Shown in pieces: positions 7,670 to 12,093 of a stretch of DNA of 17,190 nt (its first letter is position 1; each line of letters starts with the position of its first letter). The notes below the pieces were generated by a model. It did no database searches. It saw only the letters and a program-made list of their open reading frames with translations, and was not told the origin of the DNA. The position numbers and the translations under genes were made by a program. This stretch comes from JBDTNQ01 sp039933635 (GTDB lineage Bacteria > Acidobacteriota > Vicinamibacteria > Vicinamibacterales > SCN-69-37), in NCBI GenBank assembly GCA_039933635.1, contig JBDTNQ010000095.1, positions 1 to 17,190 on the forward strand, given 5' to 3'.

Positions 7670-8542
7670 ATGACCCGCATCTGCGCACTGACCTTGGCCG
7701 TATCTCTGATTCCGCACGTACTGTCCGGTGCCGCCGACAGCGCATCCGGCTCCGTCGTCGTCCAGAAGCTGGGCACGATCCGAGTCGTGAACGCGGTTGC
7801 GTACATCGTGCGCGATCAGCGGAACGCGCGCGCGACTCAGACCGAGATCCTGTTGTCTGACGTTCCGGTCGATCCCGCTCCCATTCGCTCGGCGCTCAGT
7901 CCGCACATGAACGCCATCAACGTCGACGTTCTGAAGGATCGCAACTACGTGCTGCTGTGGGTCCGCACGGACGGGTCCGTGGCGATGAACGCGACATTTT
8001 CGAAGACGATGACGCAGTTCATCGACGACACGACCGGCCGCCTCAAGATCGCGTGGACGACGAATTCGGCGTCGCGACTCGAGGGGCGGCTGTTCTCCGC
8101 AGCCCCGTTGAAGACCATGGACGGGACGACCTACACGGTTGACCTCACCTTTGGCGTGGACGTGCCGACGCCGGAGGCGGGCACGGCCCTCCCTGACGGC
8201 GGCGGCGATCCAGGCAAGGCCCTGCTCGCGCTCCTGACGGCGGCGAAGTCGAAGAACTGGCCCGCGATCAAAGCCGCTTCCGGCCCCAACGCCCTGAAGA
8301 TGTTCGACAGAAGTTACAACTCGCCCGCCGAGAATGCCGCGGACGCCGCCGACCTGCTGAGCGCGTGGCTCCCTGCGCAGAAGACGAAGATCACGGGGGG
8401 CCAGCTCCGCGGCGACGTGGCGATTCTCGATGTCGAGGGCGAGATGTTTCCAGGACAACTGGGTCTGTCTCTCGCCCGCATGGTGAAGTCCGGTAACACC
8501 TGGGTGTTCGACCAGGCGGCCCAGGCGGGCATGATCAGGTGA
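7670..8542 (+). CDS. Exported protein of unknown function
   Basis: 290 residues from ATG 7670, chosen over an in-frame ATG at 7637 because AGAGGA lies just upstream and the signal peptide then starts cleanly (MTRICALTLAVSLIPHVLSG, cleavage near residue 21). The N-terminal half (IRVVNAVAYIVRDQRNAR, LLSDVPVDPAPI, VLLWVRTDGSVAMNATFSKT) looks like an all-beta domain. After a Gly-rich hinge (PDGGGDPGKALLALLTAAK), the C-terminal half (KNWPAIKAASGPNAL, AILDVEGEMFPG, MVKSGNTWVFDQA) has the helix-then-strand pattern of small cystatin/NTF2-like binding domains. I do not recognise a characterised family. It follows the repeat protein on the same strand and is probably co-transcribed. A hairpin begins 4 bases after its stop codon. 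Confidence 0.75.
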   Translation: MTRICALTLAVSLIPHVLSGAADSASGSVVVQKLGTIRVVNAVAYIVRDQRNARATQTEILLSDVPVDPAPIRSALSPHMNAINVDVLKDRNYVLLWVRTDGSVAMNATFSKTMTQFIDDTTGRLKIAWTTNSASRLEGRLFSAAPLKTMDGTTYTVDLTFGVDVPTPEAGTALPDGGGDPGKALLALLTAAKSKNWPAIKAASGPNALKMFDRSYNSPAENAADAADLLSAWLPAQKTKITGGQLRGDVAILDVEGEMFPGQLGLSLARMVKSGNTWVFDQAAQAGMIR

Positions 8543-8545
8543 TTG

Positions 8546-8569
8546 GCCCCGGACCCGACGGTCCGGGGC
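8546..8569. repeat. GC-rich palindrome, copy 1 of a repeated intergenic element
   Basis: A perfect 10-bp stem (GCCCCGGACC with GGTCCGGGGC) closes a CGAC loop immediately after the stop codon of the preceding gene. There is no T-run, so it is not a classic intrinsic terminator. The identical 10-bp stem recurs at 10478-10501 with loop TTCA, which marks it as a REP-like dispersed palindrome rather than a gene-specific structure. It may still slow transcription or protect the mRNA end. Confidence 0.7.
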
Positions 8570-8605
8570 TCGGCCCGTCGAAGCGGGGTGGCGCCATAAT
8601 GGAGC

Positions 8606-8611
8606 TAGAAT
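8606..8611 (+). promoter_or_regulatory. -10-like box TAGAAT before the FitA-like gene
   Basis: TAGAAT ends 6 bases before ATG 8618. GGAG at 8601-8604 is too far (13 bases) for a usual ribosome binding site. With this spacing transcription would start at or near the ATG. No good -35 is seen. Assigned by pattern and by similarity of placement to other genes in the window. Confidence 0.35.
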
Positions 8612-8617
8612 GGAACC

Positions 8618-8851
8618 ATGACCGTCAGCCTGTCTATCAAGGACGTGCCCGAAGAGCTCGCGGAGGCCCTCCGCGATCGGGCCGCCCGCAACCATCGCTC
8701 CGTGCAGGGCGAATTGATGCACATCCTCGAGACGACGGTCCGACCCAAGCCTTTTCAGGCTCGCGCGCTGTGGCGCGAGGTCGAGGCGTTGGGACTCAGC
8801 ACGCCCGCCGATTCGGCCGCCATCGTCCGCCACACGCGAGACCGACGGTGA
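8618..8851 (+). CDS. FitA/VapB-like ribbon-helix-helix antitoxin
   Basis: 77 residues. The opening MTVSLSIKDVPEELAEALRD followed by RAARNHRSVQGELMHILE is the Arc/MetJ-type ribbon-helix-helix of FitA-like antitoxins: a short DNA-contacting strand, then two helices. The tail (FQARALWREVEALGL) would wrap the toxin. The antitoxin normally binds and inhibits the PIN-domain toxin and, with it, represses the operon (family knowledge). Its stop overlaps the toxin start as GTGA, the hallmark of a coupled TA pair. Length is typical for the family. Confidence 0.88.
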   Translation: MTVSLSIKDVPEELAEALRDRAARNHRSVQGELMHILETTVRPKPFQARALWREVEALGLSTPADSAAIVRHTRDRR

Positions 8852-9285
8852 AACGGATCGTCGTCGACGCGTCTGCACTGGGCGCGGTCGTGTTCGGGGA
8901 GCCCCACGCCCATATCGTGCGCGCTCAACTCGAGCAGGCGACCGTGTTCGCACCAGCACTCTTGAAGTTCGAGTTGGCGAATATCGCGTGGAAGAAAGCG
9001 AATCGTCAACCGGCGAACGCCGCGACGATCATCCGGAGCCTGGCGCTCGCCCTTGAACCGCGCTGGAACATCGTGTGGCAGGACGTCGAGGCCGCCGATG
9101 TCGTTCTTATGGCCCGAGCGTCAGGGCTCACCGCGTACGACGCGAGCTACCTCTGGCTTGCCGGCGCCCTCGGGGCGGACCTCGTCACGCTGGATCGTCG
9201 TCTCGCCGAAGCGCACGACGCGTTCGCATCGTCCCCGCAGCCGATCGCGCCGGAATCCAGTCCCGCCGAGCGGGACACCACGTAA
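8848..9285 (+). CDS. PIN-domain ribonuclease toxin (VapC/FitB type)
   Basis: 145 residues from GTG 8848, which overlaps the antitoxin stop by four bases. All four acidic residues of the PIN active site are present: Asp7 (VVDASALG), Glu42 (KFELANI), Asp98 (TAYDASYLWLA) and Asp116 (TLDRRLA). VapC-type toxins cut RNA, often tRNA or rRNA, using Mg2+ held by these acids (family knowledge); the target here is unknown. The C-terminal 20 residues (SSPQPIAPESSPAERDTT) are disordered-looking and not part of the fold. The gene ends 30 bases before the end of the convergent HTH-VOC gene. Confidence 0.9.
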   Translation: MKRIVVDASALGAVVFGEPHAHIVRAQLEQATVFAPALLKFELANIAWKKANRQPANAATIIRSLALALEPRWNIVWQDVEAADVVLMARASGLTAYDASYLWLAGALGADLVTLDRRLAEAHDAFASSPQPIAPESSPAERDTT

Positions 9286-9315
9286 CCACGTTCGCTTCGA
9301 CGCACCTTCTGTCGT

Positions 9316-9954
9316 TTACGCGTTTACCCGCGAGATCAACGCGAGCGGCCGGTCGTCCGGATCCTTGAAGAACGTCATCCACTCTTCAGTCCCATCCGGA
9401 TGGGTGTGGATCAGATGAGGCGCATCGATGAACGCGACGCCTTTCGCCTGCAGCGCGGCGTGGGTCGCCTGGATGTCGGCCACTGACAGATAGAGGATCG
9501 ATTCCGGCGCGGCCACATCCTGTTGCGACAGGAACAGACGCACGCCGCCGCAGTCGAAGAACGCCAGCGTGCCGAACGTGAAGAGATGCGGCAGGCCGAT
9601 CACGTCGCGGTACCACGCTTCAGACGTGGCGACGTTCGTGACCGATCGCGCGATCTGGCCAATACCGACGATTGGTGACGAGGCATCCATGTTGAGGTCC
9701 TTAGGGTGCGTCCGCGATCGCGTGAGCGCAGAGGTTTTCGCCGCGCCGCGCCACGTCCGGAGCGCTCGACGATTCGGCACGCCGAGCTTCGAGACGATGT
9801 TGGCGACGTGAAACTTGATGGCGTCGAGGCTCACGGCCCGGCGCTGGGCAATCGCGGCGTTCGACAATCCATGACGGATCGCATTCAGCGTTCGCCACTC
9901 CGCCGGTGTCAGCACATCGTCGGTCGGCGGCCGTCCTCGTTTGCGTTGCGGCAC
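9316..9954 (-). CDS. LuxR-type HTH joined to a glyoxalase/VOC domain
   Basis: 212 residues from GTG 9954. Residues 15-70 form a GerE/LuxR-type helix-turn-helix (LTPAEWRTLNAIRHGLSNAA, SLDAIKFHVANIVSKLGV, NRRALRTW). Residues 95-212 form a VOC (glyoxalase/bleomycin-resistance fold) domain (SEAWYRDVIGLPHLF, LAFFDCGGVRLFLS, ILYLSVADIQATHAAL, FFKDPDDRPLALIS). The usual metal-ligand positions are not obviously filled: a Gln stands near the first strand and an Ala where many VOC enzymes have Glu. The domain may therefore bind a small molecule rather than catalyse (inference). The HTH comes first, unlike most LuxR regulators. The linker (residues 72-90) holds a strong internal ribosome binding site and ATG, so a separate VOC protein of 124 residues may also be made. 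The full-length start has no Shine-Dalgarno. Confidence 0.8.
   Translation of the reverse strand: MPQRKRGRPPTDDVLTPAEWRTLNAIRHGLSNAAIAQRRAVSLDAIKFHVANIVSKLGVPNRRALRTWRGAAKTSALTRSRTHPKDLNMDASSPIVGIGQIARSVTNVATSEAWYRDVIGLPHLFTFGTLAFFDCGGVRLFLSQQDVAAPESILYLSVADIQATHAALQAKGVAFIDAPHLIHTHPDGTEEWMTFFKDPDDRPLALISRVNA
9688..9702 (-). promoter_or_regulatory. Internal ribosome binding site and ATG at the HTH/VOC boundary
   Basis: On the minus strand AAGGA (9702-9698) stands 7 bases before ATG 9690-9688, in frame with the long gene at residue Met89, exactly where the VOC domain begins (MDASSPIVGIGQIARSV). This is a better initiation site than the GTG that starts the whole gene. It suggests either a second, VOC-only product or the former start of a once-separate gene. 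Confidence 0.55.
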
Positions 9955-9961
9955 GCGCCAG

Positions 9962-10004
9962 AGTCTACAGGCCCGAAGGGGGAATTACCCTCCCCCCTTC
10001 AGGC
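9962..10004 (-). promoter_or_regulatory. Promoter and palindrome in front of the HTH-VOC gene
   Basis: On the minus strand TAGACT (9967-9962) ends 7 bases before GTG 9954, so the mRNA would begin at or beside the start codon. Just upstream is an inverted repeat with 12-base arms (9971-9982 and 9993-10004, 11 of 12 pairs), and inside it a smaller dyad GGG-n-AATT-n-CCC (9979-9990). This covers the -35 position, where no TTGACA-like sequence is seen. It is a good candidate for a site bound by the HTH protein itself (inference). Confidence 0.45.
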
Positions 10005-10053
10005 AGTTGGCGCTTCGTTCGGTGGGCCATCGATCGCCCGTCCAGGTGACCGG

Positions 10054-10412
10054 TCACTGCAGAATCCTCGTCAGCACCTGCCCCTCGACGTTTCGCCTCT
10101 GCAGCCCGAGCCACGCGGCAATCGTCGGCGCCACGTCGAGGTTGCGGGTGACGCCGAGCGGGGCGCCTCGCTTCACACCGGCGCCGGAGACGACGAAAAT
10201 CGCGCGGAGGTCGGGCTCAGTGTTCAGGTATCCGCGCGCGCCAGCGCCCGGACGTTCGGCACGGGCAACGCCGGATCGGCCAAGGCGTACATCGGGAATC
10301 CAACCAGGCTGATGACAATGACGTGGCGGTCGCGACGTGGCGCAGGCGCTTGCGCCCAGAGCGACGCGGCTGCTGCAAGGACAAGGACGAGACAGGAGAT
10401 GCGCGTGCGCAT
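10054..10412 (-). pseudogene. Internally deleted remnant of an alkaline-phosphatase/pyrophosphatase-family secreted enzyme
   Basis: From ATG 10412 the minus strand reads a signal peptide (MRTRISCLVLVLAAAASLWAQ) and the start of an alkaline-phosphatase-superfamily (type I phosphodiesterase/nucleotide pyrophosphatase-like) domain: RDRHVIVISLVGFPMYAL, then PVPNVRALARA. It stops at 10224. In another frame, the next bases (about 10235 down to 10054) read the extreme C-terminus of the same kind of enzyme (GYLNTEPDLRAIFVVSGAGV, then TRNLDVAPTIAAWLGL). The whole middle of a protein normally of several hundred residues is gone and the join is out of frame. The metal-binding Asp expected in the ISLDGF motif is Val, a further sign of decay. 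Family assignment is from memory of these motifs. A functional short product is unlikely. Confidence 0.72.
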
Positions 10413-10436
10413 GGGATGAGTCCTCGTGGTGGTCGT

Positions 10437-10501
10437 GCCCCGAACCTTCTGGAGTCGGGGCCCGCACGTTCCGTGGAGCCCCGGACCTTCAGGTCCGGGG
10501 C
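10437..10501. repeat. Paired REP-like palindromes (copies 2 and 3)
   Basis: The right palindrome (10478-10501) has the stem GCCCCGGACC / GGTCCGGGGC with loop TTCA, identical in stem to the one at 8546-8569. The left one (10437-10461) is a decayed version: GCCCCGA pairs with TCGGGGC (7 bp), with an imperfect inner part around TTCT. They are 16 bases apart, lie between the phosphatase remnant and the SEC-C gene, and together look like a two-palindrome (REPIN-like) unit. Confidence 0.6.
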
Positions 10502-10520
10502 AATGACGCGCACACTACGG

Positions 10521-10526
10521 TACACT
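10521..10526 (+). promoter_or_regulatory. -10-like box TACACT before the SEC-C gene
   Basis: GTACACT (10520-10526) ends 6 bases before ATG 10533, and no Shine-Dalgarno lies between. The same heptamer stands in front of the small basic protein gene at 11965. A leaderless transcript is predicted. No clear -35. Confidence 0.4.
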
Positions 10527-10532
10527 CGTGAG

Positions 10533-10814
10533 ATGACAGCTCAGACACAGCCGCGACCGGGGCGCAACGAGCCCTGCCACTGCGGCTCGGGCCGTAAGTA
10601 CAAACACTGCTGCCTGGCCAAGGATGAGGCCGCCGCAGCCGAGGCCCGCACGAAGGCCGCGGCCGAGATGCCGGCCGAAGCCGCGGACATGGCGACGACC
10701 GCGCCTGCATCCACGCGCGCGCCCAAGTCGCAGACGCACCAGCCGTGGCGCTCGACCACGTCCCGCGGGTTCGTCCCGGCCGTGCGGACCCCGCGCAAAG
10801 CCGGCGGGAGCTAG
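10533..10814 (+). CDS. Small SEC-C zinc-motif protein
   Basis: 93 residues from ATG 10533. Residues 8-28 carry a complete SEC-C motif, RPGRNEPCHCGSGRKYKHCC, with zinc ligands Cys15, Cys17, Cys26 and Cys27 (or His25). It is followed by a low-complexity Ala/Lys/Glu/Pro/Thr tail with no other domain. The motif is best known from the C-terminus of SecA, where it binds zinc and SecB/ribosome, but stand-alone copies are widespread and mostly uncharacterised. No partner is evident from the neighbours. It converges with the DUF1080 gene with only 3 bases between them. Confidence 0.75.
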   Translation: MTAQTQPRPGRNEPCHCGSGRKYKHCCLAKDEAAAAEARTKAAAEMPAEAADMATTAPASTRAPKSQTHQPWRSTTSRGFVPAVRTPRKAGGS

Positions 10815-10817
10815 CGG

Positions 10818-11720
10818 TCAGCTTCGATACTCGGCCGGCACGGCCTTGATTGAGCGCACCGCGACATCCCGGTAGAACAACTCCGATCCCTCGGACTGCA
10901 GAATGATCGGGCCTGACGTCACGGACGTGAGGACCGGCCCGTCGATGCGTTGCGGGTCAGAGAGCCGCATCACGACCCTGCCGTTCACGATGTGGATGGA
11001 CTCCCGCCCGAGGCACACGAGCTCGACCGTATTCCATTCGCCCTTCGGCTTCTCGTTGTCTGGCTGCTTGATGCAGCGCCCCGGCGAGCCCTGATCCTGA
11101 GTGAAGTAGGTCCAATTCGCCGCGGGATCGTAGGTGTACTCGAGTTGCTGCCCCACGCGTCTGGCCTTCGCTCGGACCGCGACCGTGGAGCCGATGGCGT
11201 AGAGATCGCCGACGTCGTGCTCCTGGATCTGCAGTTCGACCGAGCGCGCCCATGTGCGGCCATCGACGCCAGGCGCGGCGTGCACGTGATAGAGCAGGCC
11301 GCTGTCCCGAGGCGTCGTCGCCGCGTCCCGCGGGGCCCACTTCCTGTCGCCCCACTTGAATTGCAGCTTCAGGTGGTAGTCCTTGAAGGACCGTGTCGTC
11401 CGCAGTTCACCGAAGACCTCGCCGGAGACTCGGATCGCGGGTTTGCCATCGACGTCCGGAACCACGGTGAACACCTTGAGCGGATCGCGTCCGGATCCAA
11501 TCGGCTCGGTATATTTGCCGCTCGCATCCTTCGCGAGGCCGGGCACGTCGGATGTCGGCTCTGGCCGCTGCATCCACGTCGTCCAACCCGTCAGGTCTCG
11601 ACCATTCCATAGGGGCGTCCAGACCTGGGCTGCCATCACCTGGCGAGCCGTCGCTACGGCTCCCACGGTGCCCAGTGCCAGAACACCGAAGCCACGCCGG
11701 TCCATCGATCGTGATGTCAT
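10818..11720 (-). CDS. Tat-exported DUF1080 (3-keto-disaccharide hydrolase-like) protein
   Basis: 300 residues. The N-terminus has a twin-arginine-like signal (MDRRGFGVLALGTVGAVATARQVMA), so export in folded form is likely. The domain starts with the family signature PLWNGRDLTGWTTW (residues 36-49) and continues through FKDYHLKLQFKWG, RDSGLLYHVH, SVELQIQEHDVGDLYAIG, EWNTVELVCLG and GPIILQSEGSELFYRDVAVR, covering a whole DUF1080 beta-sandwich (concanavalin-like). Family members act on 3-keto-glycosides or bind sugars (family knowledge). Start: ATG 11720 or the in-frame ATG 11705; neither has a clear Shine-Dalgarno. It lies 23 bases behind the small basic protein gene on the same strand, so it may share its transcript. 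Confidence 0.85.
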   Translation of the reverse strand: MTSRSMDRRGFGVLALGTVGAVATARQVMAAQVWTPLWNGRDLTGWTTWMQRPEPTSDVPGLAKDASGKYTEPIGSGRDPLKVFTVVPDVDGKPAIRVSGEVFGELRTTRSFKDYHLKLQFKWGDRKWAPRDAATTPRDSGLLYHVHAAPGVDGRTWARSVELQIQEHDVGDLYAIGSTVAVRAKARRVGQQLEYTYDPAANWTYFTQDQGSPGRCIKQPDNEKPKGEWNTVELVCLGRESIHIVNGRVVMRLSDPQRIDGPVLTSVTSGPIILQSEGSELFYRDVAVRSIKAVPAEYRS

Positions 11721-11743
11721 CGCGCCGTGGCGGGATTCAGCCG

Positions 11744-11965
11744 TCAGCCACGCCCGCGGAGACGGGTCGTCTTGGACATCGGCATCGCGGTCCGCATCTT
11801 GGCCGCCTGGCTGGCTGCGACGCTGGCGCCCGGATCGGCCGGCGGCGCCTTTCGATGCTTCTTCCCCGGCGCATCAACGACTCCCCCGCTGCGGCCCTTG
11901 CCGCCTCCGGGCGCGGCCGCCGACACCGGCTGCTTCTTCGACGAGGTCTTCACGCGCGTCGCCAT
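11744..11965 (-). CDS. Small Lys/Arg/Ala-rich basic protein
   Basis: 73 residues from ATG 11965, chosen because GGAG sits 5 bases upstream (11974-11971). An upstream extension of the frame lacks this. The sequence begins MATRVKTSSKKQPVSAAAPG and ends AAKMRTAMPMSKTTRLRGRG. It is strongly basic, rich in Lys, Arg, Ala, Gly and Pro, with no hydrophobic core and no Cys, so it is probably disordered and may bind nucleic acid (inference from composition). I recognise no named family. A -10-like box and a long palindrome lie upstream. The alternative is a non-coding spacer, but the good ribosome binding site and promoter argue for a gene. Confidence 0.5.
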   Translation of the reverse strand: MATRVKTSSKKQPVSAAAPGGGKGRSGGVVDAPGKKHRKAPPADPGASVAASQAAKMRTAMPMSKTTRLRGRG

Positions 11966-11999
11966 GCTGGCTCCATTCTCGCGACTCGATCGCAGAGTC

Positions 12000-12049
12000 A
12001 GTGTACAGCGGTCGGTCGAAACCGGGAGTCTTAAGACCCCCGGTTTCGA
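12000..12049 (-). promoter_or_regulatory. Promoter-like box and large palindrome before the small basic gene
   Basis: On the minus strand GTACACT (12006-12000) stands about 35 bases before ATG 11965. Upstream of it an inverted repeat with perfect 11-base arms (12016-12026 and 12039-12049, TCGAAACCGGG) encloses a second perfect palindrome GTCTTAAGAC (12028-12037). The arms cover the expected -35 zone, where no TTGACA-like hexamer is seen. No T-run flanks the structure on either strand, so an operator or a dispersed palindrome is more likely than an intrinsic terminator, although it also lies downstream of the metalloprotease gene. Confidence 0.45.
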
Positions 12050-12076
12050 ATGTGACAACAACATTATTTAGGTCTA

Positions 12077-12088
12077 TCGCCCGGGCGA
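12077..12088. other. 12-base perfect palindrome after the metalloprotease stop
   Basis: TCGCCCGGGCGA starts 5 bases beyond the stop codon of the metalloprotease gene. It has no loop and no T-run, so it could be part of a weak 3' end structure or chance in GC-rich DNA. Confidence 0.25.
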
Positions 12089-12093
12089 GTCGT

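Noticed and set aside
8546..8569. Hairpin as rho-independent terminator of the exported-protein gene
   Set aside because: No T-run follows on either strand, and the identical stem recurs elsewhere, so a dispersed palindrome fits better.
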